DNA of 64,000 nt from JBFJKD01 sp038106145 (GTDB taxonomy: Bacteria; Pseudomonadota; Gammaproteobacteria; Pseudomonadales; Porticoccaceae). The notes under the pieces are model-generated. The model worked only from the letters and a program-made list of their open reading frames with translations, ran no database searches and had not been told where the DNA came from. Shown here in pieces: positions 18,490-27,660 of the stretch (positions within the stretch are counted from its first letter, which is position 1; each line of letters opens with the position of its first letter). Location: positions 137,231 to 201,230 of the forward strand of contig JAYODD010000005.1 of NCBI GenBank assembly GCA_038106145.1, given 5' to 3'. The translations under genes and the position numbers were made by a program.

Positions 18490-18699
18490 TTTTCCCCCGG
18501 TGTGTTGCGACCTTCATTATGCATTGGATTTTTGGCGATTATTGCATAATCAATGTAACTATATGCGGCGCTTGCGCATTGCCGCGGGTTGTCGCATCGA
18601 AAAGTCTGGGCGCTATGCCGAAAAATTCTTACCGCCGGACTGTTTTTTGTTGCCCTCAATTGATACTGTGGACACCTTTTTTACGCACAGGATGTTGTT

Positions 18700-19875
18700 A
18701 TGGCTAATCTGGTAGCGCCACACGGCAGCGATGTACTGAAACCCCTGTTGCTCGACGGCGAAGCACTTGCGGCAGCGTTAAATCGGGCGCAATCGCTGCC
18801 GGCCATCAAAATGGCCTCCCGCGAAGTGGGCGATCTGATCATGCTCGGCATCGGCGGGTTTACGCCACTCGACGGTTTTATGGGTCAGGCCGACTGGCAA
18901 TCGGTATGCGACAAGATGTCGCTGGCCAGCGGATTATTCTGGCCAATTCCTATCACCTTGTCGGTCTCCCAGGCGCAGGCAGACACCCTCGTTGAGGGTA
19001 GCGAGGTCGCGTTGCTGGACGGTGAAACCGGCGAGATCATGGGAATTTTGACCGTAGCGGAAAAGTATCGGATAGACAAAGCCCACGAATGCCTTCAGGT
19101 GTTTAGAACAACGGACGCGGCGCATCCCGGTGTGGCGATGGTTATGAACCAGGGCGAGGTCAATCTGGGGGGCGCGGTTCAGGTGCTGTCCCAGGGCGAG
19201 TTTCCGCGCAAATACGCCGATATTTACATGACCCCCGCGCAAACCCGCGCGCTGTTCGAGGAAAAGGGCTGGTCCACGGTGGCGGCCTTTCAAACCCGCA
19301 ATCCCATGCATCGCTCCCACGAGTACCTGGCCAAGATCGCGATTGAAATCTGCGACGGAGTGATGGTTCATTCGTTGTTGGGAAAACTCAAACCCGGAGA
19401 TATTCCCGCCGATGTGCGCCAGCAGGCCATCAGCGTTTTGTTGGACAAATATTTTGTGAAGAATACCGTGGTGCAGTCTGGCTATCCCCTCGATATGCGC
19501 TATGCCGGCCCCCGCGAAGCGCTTTTGCACGCACTGTTTCGCCAGAACTACGGGTGTTCCCATTTGATTGTCGGGCGCGATCATGCGGGCGTTGGCGATT
19601 ATTACGGGCCATTCGACGCCCACCATATTTTTGATGAAATCCCGCCCGATGCGCTGCAGACGCAACCGTTAAAGATCGACTGGACTTTCTGGTGCAACGA
19701 GTGCGCCAGCATGGCGTCGATGCGCACCTGTCCCCATTCGGCTCAGGATCGGGTGCTGGTATCCGGCACCCGGCTGCGTCAGGCGTTGTCGGATGGGGAG
19801 CCCGTGGAGGACAATTTTTCGCGCCCTGAAGTACTCGATGTGTTACAGGCCTATTATCGAAACGCCGACGCCTGA
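18700..19875 (+). CDS. sat: Homodimeric sulfate adenylyltransferase (ATP sulfurylase, Sat)
   Basis: 391 residues of the Sat/MET3 type, not the CysDN heterodimer usual in gammaproteobacterial assimilation. ATP-binding motifs QTRNPMHRSHE and GRDHAGVGDYYG and the cysteine-containing WCNECASMASMRTCPH segment are present. It makes adenosine 5'-phosphosulfate from sulfate and ATP, or the reverse. No APS reductase, APS kinase or aprAB gene is next to it, so direction and role are open; a homodimeric Sat may serve assimilation or sulfur oxidation. Start ATG with AGGA eight bases upstream. Confidence 0.93.
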   Translation: MANLVAPHGSDVLKPLLLDGEALAAALNRAQSLPAIKMASREVGDLIMLGIGGFTPLDGFMGQADWQSVCDKMSLASGLFWPIPITLSVSQAQADTLVEGSEVALLDGETGEIMGILTVAEKYRIDKAHECLQVFRTTDAAHPGVAMVMNQGEVNLGGAVQVLSQGEFPRKYADIYMTPAQTRALFEEKGWSTVAAFQTRNPMHRSHEYLAKIAIEICDGVMVHSLLGKLKPGDIPADVRQQAISVLLDKYFVKNTVVQSGYPLDMRYAGPREALLHALFRQNYGCSHLIVGRDHAGVGDYYGPFDAHHIFDEIPPDALQTQPLKIDWTFWCNECASMASMRTCPHSAQDRVLVSGTRLRQALSDGEPVEDNFSRPEVLDVLQAYYRNADA

Positions 19876-20040
19876 CACAAAGTCAACCGGGGTGGAGTCG
19901 ATAAACTGTTTGGCCCCGTTGGGGGCGGGAAAGTTTTCTGTGAGAGAATCCGCGGTGAGTGGAGCAAGCAGTTTGTCGGGTGTCCCGTCGACGGCCCACT
20001 GCCAACGTGGCGGCGAGGAGCTGGCTACCTTGCGTGCAGC

Positions 20041-20586
20041 TCAGCCGACCCGCAGGGTGGGATCCGATTCGGAATCGTCTTCCAGGTCGTCCTCAAAATC
20101 GGGCCGCGCAGCGTATTTGTCGGCGGTGGTTTTCACCGCGCGCAGGGGAGTTCTGTCTTCTCCATCGTCGTTATCATCGCGCAGCCCATAATCTTCCCGC
20201 AATACGCCGCCGGTGGGCGCGTAATCCTTGGGTGCCGCCGTGCTGGAGGGCAGGTTTTGGCGGGTTTTTGGCAGCAAGCGCCCGCTGCCCGCGTCGAGTA
20301 ATTTGCGGCTGATATCTGGATTCGCCAGATTCATGGCGCTCATCGCGAGGTGTTCGTGCACGTTGCGATAGCTTTCGGTAAGGTTGCCGATCAATTCGGA
20401 GGTTTTGACAAAATGGGTGGTTACCTCCTGCTGATAGGCTTTGAGCTCGGCTTCCTTGGCCCGCAGCGACGCCTCCAGTTCCCGTCGCTTCTTGCCGGTG
20501 GGCGAAGCGGACTGGGCGATAAGGTATCCGGCACAGACGCCAGCGACCAGGCAAATCAAACCAACCCAAAAAATGGTGGTGGTCAC
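20041..20586 (-). CDS. zapG: Cell-division/envelope protein ZapG (YhcB, DUF1043)
   Basis: 181 residues: one N-terminal membrane helix (about 4-24, IFWVGLICLVAGVCAGYLIAQ), a coiled coil (about 35-75, ELEASLRAKEAELKAYQQE), the conserved VTTHFVKTSELIGNLTESYRNVHEHLA block, and a long acidic disordered tail. DUF1043 proteins contact division and envelope-synthesis machinery. The tail makes it longer than the E. coli protein (about 132). Located next to the zapE region, as usual in the family. Confidence 0.9.
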   Translation of the reverse strand: MTTTIFWVGLICLVAGVCAGYLIAQSASPTGKKRRELEASLRAKEAELKAYQQEVTTHFVKTSELIGNLTESYRNVHEHLAMSAMNLANPDISRKLLDAGSGRLLPKTRQNLPSSTAAPKDYAPTGGVLREDYGLRDDNDDGEDRTPLRAVKTTADKYAARPDFEDDLEDDSESDPTLRVG

Positions 20587-20788
20587 AGTGATGATTCCTC
20601 AATGCTGCTCAACCCAGTAGGAATTCTAGCGGGAAACCATCCAGCCGTCGAATCAGATTTGCGCCGATGCCCACGCCTGTTCTAATAGTGGGGGGCGCTT
20701 GCTGTCAGTTGCTCGCGACGGGGAACCTGTCGTAGCGGTGCGCTCGGGTGCGGTTGCGAATTTGCAAAACGATCAGGTGGAGGTTGGT

Positions 20789-21454
20789 TTGGCCAAAGTC
20801 GGTAGAGAGTTGATTACGGGCCCGGCGGGTACGCTGGAGCTGTTGCTCGATGAGCCGCGCGCGGCGCAGGGCGTCACCGGGTTGTGCGCGGTGATATGCC
20901 ATCCGCACCCTTTGTACGGTGGCACCATGGAGAACAAAGTGGTTGCCACCCTGGCACGCACTTACCGCGATCTGGGAATACCGGCGGTGCGGTTCAATTT
21001 TCGCGGCGTGGGCGCGAGTGTGGGGGAACACGATGCCGGTCGTGGAGAAGTCGATGACCTGCTGGCGGTAGCAAACTGGGCGGTGCAGCACTATGGCGCC
21101 GAGCGCCTGCTGGTTGCGGGTTTTTCCTTTGGCGCCGTGGTGGCTGCCACGGGGGCCGCGAAGCTTCCCTTGAGCCACTTGACGTTGGTGGCGCCGCCAG
21201 CGGATCGCTACGGGATGGAGGCGATACATTCATTTCCCTGCCCGGTATCTGTGCTGGTGGCGGAGCGGGATGAAATCGTGGACGCAGACGCTGTACGCCG
21301 TTGGGCGATGCAGTTATCGCCGCGGGCCACGCTGCTGTCTTTTCCCGCGGCCAGTCATTTTTTTCACGGTGAGCTGATCAATTTGCGCCAGCGGGTACGC
21401 ACCGAGTTATGCAGCGCACTACCGCTGGTTGCAAGCGATGGGGTGTGTCGGTAG
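20789..21454 (+). CDS. Alpha/beta hydrolase (COG2945-like)
   Basis: About 221 residues. CHPHPLYGGTMENKV near the N-terminus, a nucleophile elbow GFSFGAVVA, an acid in LVAERDEIVDA and a C-terminal His in ASHFFHGEL match the small COG2945 hydrolases. Substrate unknown. A TTG at 20789 is preferred because GGAGG lies about five bases upstream and the family begins near GPAGTLE; GTG at 20777 and TTG at 20699 are in frame too. Start is therefore uncertain. It sits between zapG (divergent) and zapE. Confidence 0.82.
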   Translation: MAKVGRELITGPAGTLELLLDEPRAAQGVTGLCAVICHPHPLYGGTMENKVVATLARTYRDLGIPAVRFNFRGVGASVGEHDAGRGEVDDLLAVANWAVQHYGAERLLVAGFSFGAVVAATGAAKLPLSHLTLVAPPADRYGMEAIHSFPCPVSVLVAERDEIVDADAVRRWAMQLSPRATLLSFPAASHFFHGELINLRQRVRTELCSALPLVASDGVCR

Positions 21455-21504
21455 AGTGTGCCGCGATTCCGATTCCGTCACACTTTTAGTCCGCGACGAC
21501 CCCC

Positions 21505-22611
21505 ATGTCCCTTAACCCACAACAACGCTATCAATTGGACCTCCAGCGCGCAGGCTTTGTGCCCGATGCCGCGCAGGAGCAGGCGGTGGCGAAATTGCAG
21601 GCACTGTTTGAGCAATTGTTAGCGGCGCGTCAGGGAAAAATCAGCTTGCTGAAACGGCTGTTGCGTCCGGGGGCGGGCATCCAGCCGGTGCGCGGGTTGT
21701 ATTTTTGGGGTGGCGTGGGCCGCGGCAAAACCTACCTGATGGACAATTTTTACGAAAGCTTGCCGTTCCAGTCGAAAATGCGTGTGCATTTTCATCGCTT
21801 TATGCGCCGCGTGCATCGCGATTTAACGCTGTGCCGGGGCACCAAAAACCCGCTCGAAAAAGTAGCGGCCGGTATCGCCGACGAAGCAACGGTGTTGTGC
21901 TTTGACGAATTTTTTGTCTCCGATATTACCGATGCGATGATTCTGGGCACCTTGATGGAGCAGCTGTTCAAACGCGGCATCACGTTTGTCGCCACCTCCA
22001 ATATCGAGCCGCAGAATCTTTATGCCAACGGCCTGCAACGCCAGCGGTTTGTGCCCGCCATTGAGTTAATCCAACGGCATTGCGAGGTGATCAATGTGGA
22101 TGGAGGCGTGGATTATCGGTTGCGCACTTTGCAGCGGGCACCGTTATTCCACCATCCTCTGGACGCCGCTGCCGAGCGTGCCCTCACTGACTTGTTCGAA
22201 GAGCTGGTGCCCAGCGTGGAGGAAATTCGCAAGGGGGTATTGCTGGAGGTGGAGGGCCGGGATATTCCCAGTCGTTTTGTGGGCGACGATGTGGCCTGGT
22301 TTGATTTCGCGGCGCTGTGTGACGGGCCGCGCAGCCAGAATGACTACATCGAACTGGCGCGGGAATTCCACGCCATTGTGGTCAGTGGGGTAAGCGCCAT
22401 GGATGTGCGTAGCGATGATCGGGCGCGACGCTTTATCAATATGATCGACGAATTCTACGATCGCAATGTCAAGCTGGCGCTGTCCTCCCAGGTGCCGGTT
22501 GAGGGGCTCTATGGCGGGGGCAATCTGAGCGCTGAGTTTGCGCGCACCACCAGTCGCTTACTCGAGATGCAGTCCCGGGAGTATCTCGCCCGCCCCCATC
22601 GACCCGACTGA
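21505..22611 (+). CDS. zapE: Cell-division ATPase ZapE (AFG1 family)
   Basis: 368 residues. Walker A is GGVGRGKTYLMD, Walker B is VLCFDEFFVSD, and the AAA sensor region is ITFVATSNIEPQNLYANGLQR, typical of AFG1/ZapE. In E. coli ZapE associates with the Z-ring during constriction under stress. About 50 bases downstream of the hydrolase; a separate promoter for rplM begins after its stop. Confidence 0.95.
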   Translation: MSLNPQQRYQLDLQRAGFVPDAAQEQAVAKLQALFEQLLAARQGKISLLKRLLRPGAGIQPVRGLYFWGGVGRGKTYLMDNFYESLPFQSKMRVHFHRFMRRVHRDLTLCRGTKNPLEKVAAGIADEATVLCFDEFFVSDITDAMILGTLMEQLFKRGITFVATSNIEPQNLYANGLQRQRFVPAIELIQRHCEVINVDGGVDYRLRTLQRAPLFHHPLDAAAERALTDLFEELVPSVEEIRKGVLLEVEGRDIPSRFVGDDVAWFDFAALCDGPRSQNDYIELAREFHAIVVSGVSAMDVRSDDRARRFINMIDEFYDRNVKLALSSQVPVEGLYGGGNLSAEFARTTSRLLEMQSREYLARPHRPD

Positions 22612-22678
22612 GGTAGCGGGGGTAGAGGGCTGAATGGTCCGTCACCGCGACTTCCCTGAATAACTACCGCCTTGCCCC

Positions 22679-22707
22679 TTGATATGCGGGGCTCTCATCG
22701 GTAGAAT
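22679..22707 (+). promoter_or_regulatory. Strong sigma-70-like promoter for rplM-rpsI
   Basis: TTGATA (22679-22684), a spacer of exactly 17 bases and TAGAAT (22702-22707), each matching consensus at five of six positions. It lies about 45 bases upstream of the rplM start. Typical for a ribosomal-protein operon. Confidence 0.7.
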
Positions 22708-22750
22708 TCGCGCTCTTTTCTGGAAGCCCCCAGATATCAGGCAGGTTACG

Positions 22751-23179
22751 ATGAAAACTTATAGCGCCAAGCCCAGCACCGTGGCACACGAATGGTATGT
22801 AGTGGATGCCGCCGAGCAGACCCTGGGCCGTCTGGCCAGCAGCATTGCGACCCGGCTGCGCGGCAAGCACAAACCTGAATATACCCCGCATATGGATACC
22901 GGCGACTACGTGGTCGTGATCAACGCGGAAAAAATTCGCGTGACCGGAAACAAGGCCAAGGCCAAAACCTATCACCACCACACCGGCCACCCCGGTGGTA
23001 TCAAATCGATCACTTTCGAGAAGCTGATCGACAAGGCGCCGGAGCGCGTCCTTGAAACTGCGGTGAAGGGGATGTTACCGCGCGGTCCTCTGGGTAGAGA
23101 AATGTACAAAAAATTGAAGGTGTACGCCGGTGAAGTTCACCCGCATACAGCCCAGCAACCGAAAGAATTGAAGCTCTAA
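22751..23179 (+). CDS. rplM: 50S ribosomal protein L13
   Basis: 142 residues starting MKTYSAKPSTVAHEWYVVDA, with the family segments LGRLASSIATRLRGKHKP and the C-terminal AVKGMLPRGPLGREMYKKLK. The start at 22751 is the family start; earlier in-frame codons overlap the promoter. It forms the conserved rplM-rpsI pair with the gene 13 bases downstream. Confidence 0.98.
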   Translation: MKTYSAKPSTVAHEWYVVDAAEQTLGRLASSIATRLRGKHKPEYTPHMDTGDYVVVINAEKIRVTGNKAKAKTYHHHTGHPGGIKSITFEKLIDKAPERVLETAVKGMLPRGPLGREMYKKLKVYAGEVHPHTAQQPKELKL

Positions 23180-23192
23180 TGGATCGTTGATC

Positions 23193-23585
23193 ATGGCAAC
23201 TACTCAGTATTACGGCACTGGCCGACGCAAAACCTCTTCGGCCCGCGTATTCGTCAGCAAAGGCACCGGCGATATCACGGTAAACAACCGCTCGCTGGAT
23301 CAGTACTTCGGTCGGGAAGTGGCGCGTATGATCGTGCGTCAGCCGCTGGAGCTGGTTCAGGCAACGGATCAGTTTGATGTCAACATAACGGTCGTCGGCG
23401 GTGGCAGCTTCGGTCAGGCGGGCGCTATCCGTCACGGCCTGTCCCGGGCCCTGTTGCAGTACGACGAGGGCCTGCGGGGCACGTTGCGCAAGGCGGGATT
23501 TCTGACGCGGGATGCGCGGGAAGTGGAACGGAAAAAAGTGGGTCTGCACAAAGCGCGCAAACGCCCACAGTATTCGAAGCGCTAA
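23193..23585 (+). CDS. rpsI: 30S ribosomal protein S9
   Basis: 130 residues starting MATTQYYGTGRRKTSSARVF and ending in the typical basic tail GLHKARKRPQYSKR, which reaches the P-site tRNA. SIRHGLSRALL-like sequence (AIRHGLSRALL) is the family signature region. Second gene of the L13-S9 operon; a terminator follows at once. Confidence 0.98.
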   Translation: MATTQYYGTGRRKTSSARVFVSKGTGDITVNNRSLDQYFGREVARMIVRQPLELVQATDQFDVNITVVGGGSFGQAGAIRHGLSRALLQYDEGLRGTLRKAGFLTRDAREVERKKVGLHKARKRPQYSKR

Positions 23586-23603
23586 TACAGCTTCTGAATT
23601 CGA

Positions 23604-23635
23604 AACGCCCGGCTATCAGCTGGGCGTTTTTATTT
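23604..23635 (+). terminator. Rho-independent terminator after rpsI
   Basis: AACGCCC at 23604-23610 pairs with GGGCGTT at 23622-23628 across a short AGC/GCT-closed loop, and is followed by TTTTATTT. A classical hairpin plus U-tract ending the rplM-rpsI transcript. Confidence 0.85.
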
Positions 23636-23674
23636 AAAAAACAGTGGGTTGCAAGTTTTTTCTGGGCTGTTTGC

Positions 23675-23703
23675 TTGTAAAGACACACCTTTTTCATTAC
23701 TAT
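23675..23703 (+). promoter_or_regulatory. Candidate sigma-70 promoter for petA-petBC
   Basis: TTGTAA (23675-23680), 17-base spacer, TACTAT (23698-23703), about 100 bases upstream of petA and after the rpsI terminator. The motif ACACACCTTTTT occurs twice across it (about 23683 and 23705). Found by eye only. Confidence 0.5.
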
Positions 23704-23803
23704 TACACACCTTTTTTTGCGTGTTTAATCGCTGATAAATGTCATTGATGGTCACTTCTCAGCCAGTCGTAAACCATTTTTGCTGTTGTAAGGGGGAGCT
23801 CCT

Positions 23804-24409
23804 ATGAGCAATGACGGTGTCAATCAGGGGCGTCGCCGCTTTCTGACCGGTGCCACCTGCGTGGTGGGTGCGGTCGGCGTGGTGGGGGCAGCGGTCCCCT
23901 TTGTGGGTTCCTGGGTACCCAGCGCCAAGGCGCGGGCAGCCGGGGCGCCGGTAAAAATCAGCATCGCCAAAATAGAACCGGGCCAAATGGCTACGTTTGA
24001 GTGGCGCGGCAAGCCGGTGTACGTGGTGCGCCGTACCCAGGAAGCGCTCGACGCCCTCGCGGCTGGCGCCGATCGCCTGCGGGATCCCGTGTCCGAAAAA
24101 TCCGAGCAACCGGACTATGTCGATCCCCATAACCGCGCCATCAAGCCTGAATTTCTGGTGCTGGTGGGCCTGTGTACTCACCTTGGTTGCGCGCCGAAGT
24201 ATCGTCCCGATGTGGGCGCCGCGGATCTACGCAGCGCCGACGAAGAGTGGCTCGGGGGATTTTTCTGCCCGTGCCACGGTTCGAAATTTGACCTTGCGGG
24301 AAGGGTGTATCAGGGAGTTCCCGCGCCGACCAATCTGTCGATTCCCCCGTATTCCTTTGAAAGTGATACCGTTATTGTCGTGGGCGTTGACCAGGAGGCT
24401 GCCGCATGA
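23804..24409 (+). CDS. petA: Ubiquinol-cytochrome c reductase iron-sulfur subunit (Rieske protein)
   Basis: 201 residues. The N-terminus carries a twin-arginine signal (GRRRFLTGATCVVG) that doubles as membrane anchor. The [2Fe-2S] ligands are in CTHLGC and FFCPCHGSKFD, with GRVYQGVPAPTNL after them. It is the electron-accepting subunit of the bc1 complex, on the periplasmic side. Start ATG preceded by AAGGGGGAG. The stop overlaps the petBC start by 4 bases (ATGA). Confidence 0.96.
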   Translation: MSNDGVNQGRRRFLTGATCVVGAVGVVGAAVPFVGSWVPSAKARAAGAPVKISIAKIEPGQMATFEWRGKPVYVVRRTQEALDALAAGADRLRDPVSEKSEQPDYVDPHNRAIKPEFLVLVGLCTHLGCAPKYRPDVGAADLRSADEEWLGGFFCPCHGSKFDLAGRVYQGVPAPTNLSIPPYSFESDTVIVVGVDQEAAA

Positions 24410-26487
24410 AGTGGTTAACTGCGTTGTGGACCTGGATCGATCAGCGACTGCCGGTACAGCGGGCGTGGGACACCCATATGGGCAAATATTACGCCCCCAA
24501 AAATTTTAACTTCTGGTACTTTTTCGGCGTGTTGTCCCTGCTGGTTCTGGTCAACCAGCTGTTGACGGGTATCTGGCTGACCATGAGCTATGTCCCCACC
24601 GCGGAAGGTGCTTTCGCATCGGTCGAATACATTATGCGCGATGTGGAGTACGGCTGGCTGCTGCGCTACCTGCACTCCACCGGCGCGTCGGCATTCTTTC
24701 TGGTGGTTTACCTGCACATGTTTCGCGGGCTGCTGTACGGCTCCTACAAGGCGCCCCGCGAACTGGTGTGGCTGTTTGGCATGGCCATTTATCTGGCGCT
24801 GATGGCCGAGGCGTTTCTCGGTTATGTGTTGCCCTGGGGGCAGATGTCCTACTGGGGCGCACAGGTCATTATCTCCCTGTTCGGCGCCATTCCCTATATC
24901 GGCGAAGCCGTGGTGGAGTGGGTGCGCGGCGATTATCTGATTTCCGGCATTACCCTCAATCGCTTCTTCGCGCTGCACGTGGTGGCGGTGCCCATCGTGT
25001 TGCTGGGTTTGGTGGTGTTGCACCTGCTGGCCCTGCATCAGGTTGGATCAAATAATCCCGACGGTGTGGAAATCAAAAAACACAAGGACGCCAATGGCGT
25101 GCCCCTCGACGGCATTCCCTTTCACCCGTACTACACCGTGCACGATCTGGTGCCGATCGTGGTGTTCCTGTTTGTGTTCTGCTTTATTGTTTTCTTTATG
25201 CCGGAGATGGGCGGTTACTTTATCGAGTATGCCAACTTCGAAGTCGCCAACCCGCTGAAAACCCCCGAACATATTGCTCCGGTATGGTATTTCACGCCGT
25301 ACTATTCGATGCTGCGCGCGGTGCCGGACAAGTTTTTCGGTTTTCTGACCATGGCTGCCGCCATCGCAATATTATTTGTATTGCCCTGGCTGGACCGCAG
25401 CAAGGTCAAATCCATTCGCTATAAGGGCAACTTCAGCCGTGTGGCGATCGTCGTGTTTGCCGCATCGTTTATTATCCTTGGGGTACTCGGGGTAAAGGCG
25501 CCGACCGATAGTCGCACCTTTCTGGCGCAAATCTGTACGGTGCTGTACTTCGCCTATTTCCTGGCGATGCCCATCTGGACCAGCCTGGAGTCCACCCGGC
25601 CGGAACCCGAGCGCATCACCATGGACGGCGGTATGGGCTTCTGGCGTTCCCTTGCCGTGCTCGGTATTGTGATTGCGTTGACGGTTATTCCCCTCAAGGC
25701 CGTGGGTTCCGAAGCGGAGTTTGATTGTGGCGCAATTGCCTGTGACCGCTTCGAAAATCCGGAGTTAGCGCAACAGCAGGGTCGACAACTCGACAAATAC
25801 GAGCTGAAGGCGCTACATAACGCCTCGCGGCAGCGGGGCGCGCAGGTGTTTGTCAATTACTGCATGGGTTGCCACTCCGCGAAATACTCCCGTTGGGAGC
25901 GGGTGGCGGACGACCTGCGTATCCCCAGCGGTCTGATGCTGGAAAATCTGGTGTTTTCCGGGCAAAAAATTGGCGAGTTGATGACGATTTCCATGCCGGA
26001 GCGCGCCGCCAAGGAGTGGTTTGGTGCCGCGCCGCCGGATTTAACGCTGGTGACACGAGCCCGTTCACCAGAATGGGTCTATACCTATTTACGCAATTTC
26101 TACGCTGATCCCAGCCGCCCGATTGGGGTGAACAACAAGGTATTCAAGGATGTGGGCATGCCCCATGCCTTGCTCGATTTACAGGGTTTGCAGCGTTGCG
26201 CACCGGGCCCTACGCTGGCCGCCAACGGCGGCATCAAAGTCGATCCGCTTACCAGCAAGCCATTGTTGGACGATCCCTGCGGCAGCTACGAGCTTGCGGT
26301 GGAGGGAGAGTTGTCGCCTGCGGAGTTTGACCAGAGGGTTTACGACCTGGTCAATTTTCTCGACTACATGGCCAACCCCATCGCGGAGGAAAGCCGCTCC
26401 ATGGCGATCGGCGTGCTGTTGTTTCTCGCATTCTTACTGATTTGGGTGTGGTTGCTGAATCGGGAGTACTGGAAGGATATCCATTGA
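24406..26487 (+). CDS. petBC: Fused cytochrome b / cytochrome c1 of the bc1 complex
   Basis: 693 residues in one uninterrupted frame. Residues about 1-410 are cytochrome b: haem ligands in RYLHSTGASAFFLVVYLHMF and in FFALHVVAVP/LVVLHLLALHQVGSNNPDG, and the Qo-site PEW-like motif as TPEHIAPVWYFTPYY. Residues about 415-693 are cytochrome c1: an internal hydrophobic signal-like stretch, a c-type haem site CMGCH near residue 486, and a C-terminal anchor VLLFLAFLLIWVWLLNREYW. In Pseudomonas these are two genes; a single polyprotein (FbcH) is known from Bradyrhizobium, where it is cleaved. No stop or start codon context separates the parts here. petA overlaps upstream. Confidence 0.92.
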   Translation: MKWLTALWTWIDQRLPVQRAWDTHMGKYYAPKNFNFWYFFGVLSLLVLVNQLLTGIWLTMSYVPTAEGAFASVEYIMRDVEYGWLLRYLHSTGASAFFLVVYLHMFRGLLYGSYKAPRELVWLFGMAIYLALMAEAFLGYVLPWGQMSYWGAQVIISLFGAIPYIGEAVVEWVRGDYLISGITLNRFFALHVVAVPIVLLGLVVLHLLALHQVGSNNPDGVEIKKHKDANGVPLDGIPFHPYYTVHDLVPIVVFLFVFCFIVFFMPEMGGYFIEYANFEVANPLKTPEHIAPVWYFTPYYSMLRAVPDKFFGFLTMAAAIAILFVLPWLDRSKVKSIRYKGNFSRVAIVVFAASFIILGVLGVKAPTDSRTFLAQICTVLYFAYFLAMPIWTSLESTRPEPERITMDGGMGFWRSLAVLGIVIALTVIPLKAVGSEAEFDCGAIACDRFENPELAQQQGRQLDKYELKALHNASRQRGAQVFVNYCMGCHSAKYSRWERVADDLRIPSGLMLENLVFSGQKIGELMTISMPERAAKEWFGAAPPDLTLVTRARSPEWVYTYLRNFYADPSRPIGVNNKVFKDVGMPHALLDLQGLQRCAPGPTLAANGGIKVDPLTSKPLLDDPCGSYELAVEGELSPAEFDQRVYDLVNFLDYMANPIAEESRSMAIGVLLFLAFLLIWVWLLNREYWKDIH

Positions 26488-26546
26488 TTATTCAATCCGG
26501 GCCGATGCTGGCCCCTGGTAATGCGTGACCAACTGAGGTGAACTCC

Positions 26547-27179
26547 ATGGGAGTTGTAACCAGACGCTCTTCGATGACATTTTTTTCGGATCCATCCTGT
26601 CAGTACTGTCACAGGGTGCGTATCGTGCTTGCCGAAAAAGGTATTGCGGTCGATATCGAAACCATCAATCCATCCGCCGTGCCTGAGGAACTGCTGGAGC
26701 TTAATCCCTATGGGACTGCGCCAACGTTGGCGGATCGCGATTTGTCCCTGTACGAATCGAAAGTCATGATGGAGTACCTGGATGAACGCTTTCCTCATCC
26801 ACCCCTGTTGCCGGTGTATCCGGTGGCGCGGGCACTGAGCCGCCAGTACATGCACCGCATTGAAAAAGACTGGTGTGAACGCCTCGATTTAATTACCCAC
26901 AAACCGGAAACGAAGGGCGCGATCAAGGCACGCAAAGAATTGCAGGACGAGTTGCTCAGCACCGCCGCTATATTTGCCGATAAGCCTTTTTTTATGCACG
27001 AAGAGTTCACGCTGGTGGACTGTTGTCTCGCGCCGCTGCTGTGGCGTCTGGAGTCGGTGGGTATCAAACTTCCCACCAGCAAACAGTCGAAGCCGTTGTT
27101 GAATTATATGAAGAGAGTATTTGAACGGCCGGCTTTTCGCGCCAGCCTCACGGAAGCCGAGCGAGATATGCGTCGCTAA
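26547..27179 (+). CDS. sspA: Stringent starvation protein A (SspA)
   Basis: 210 residues, GST fold without an obvious catalytic residue. The N-terminal VVTRRSSMTFFSDPSCQYCH and VRIVLAEKG segments and the ESKVMMEYLDERFPHPPLLP thioredoxin-like end match SspA. It binds RNA polymerase and modulates sigma-70 use under stress. The ATG at 26547 is preferred: GAGGTG lies about seven bases upstream. Follows petBC, as in Pseudomonas, and precedes sspB. Confidence 0.94.
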   Translation: MGVVTRRSSMTFFSDPSCQYCHRVRIVLAEKGIAVDIETINPSAVPEELLELNPYGTAPTLADRDLSLYESKVMMEYLDERFPHPPLLPVYPVARALSRQYMHRIEKDWCERLDLITHKPETKGAIKARKELQDELLSTAAIFADKPFFMHEEFTLVDCCLAPLLWRLESVGIKLPTSKQSKPLLNYMKRVFERPAFRASLTEAERDMRR

Positions 27180-27225
27180 GTTGGCAGCTGTGCCTGGCGC
27201 ACAGCATATTAACGGTGAACCTTGT

Positions 27226-27660
27226 ATGGCCATGACCCCGAATCGGCCGTATCTGATCAGGGCCTTTTACGACTGGATCGTCGATAACGACTGTACGCCC
27301 CACCTGGTGGTCGATGCCTTTGCCCCGGGGGTGGAAGTGCCGCAGAACTATGTCACCGATGGGCAGATCGTGTTGAATCTGGCGCCCCGCTCGGTCAGAC
27401 ATTTCGAAATGAACAACGAAGAAATCGTATTTAGCACGCGCTTTGGTGGCCTGCCTACGGATATTCGTGTGCCGATTCCCGCGGTGCTGGCGATTTACGC
27501 GCGGGAAAATGGCCAGGGCATGGTGTTTCAGGCGGGTGGGCAGGAACCGCCGGACGGACCGGATCAGCCGGTCGCACCGGGGGCAGGCAAGGCATCGGGT
27601 AAAGATTCGGGTAAAGGAGCGCCCGTTGGCTCCGCAAGAAAGTTGCGCGTCGTTAAATAG
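27226..27660 (+). CDS. sspB: ClpXP protease specificity-enhancing factor SspB
   Basis: About 144 residues starting MAMTPNRPYLIRAFYDWIVD. The conserved core TPHLVVDAFAPGVEVPQ and the ARENGQGMVF segment bind ssrA tags; the disordered tail ends LRVVK, the motif that docks on ClpX. It delivers ssrA-tagged peptides to ClpXP. ATG 27226 or 27232 are both plausible, preceded by GGTGAA. sspA and sspB are usually co-transcribed. Confidence 0.94.
   Translation: MAMTPNRPYLIRAFYDWIVDNDCTPHLVVDAFAPGVEVPQNYVTDGQIVLNLAPRSVRHFEMNNEEIVFSTRFGGLPTDIRVPIPAVLAIYARENGQGMVFQAGGQEPPDGPDQPVAPGAGKASGKDSGKGAPVGSARKLRVVK

Noticed and set aside
19905..19935. GCCCC-GTTG-GGGGC hairpin after sat as a terminator.
   Set aside because: Short stem, no U-tract directly after it.
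22664..23549. Open frames opposite rplM and rpsI.
   Set aside because: Antisense to highly conserved ribosomal-protein genes; shadows.
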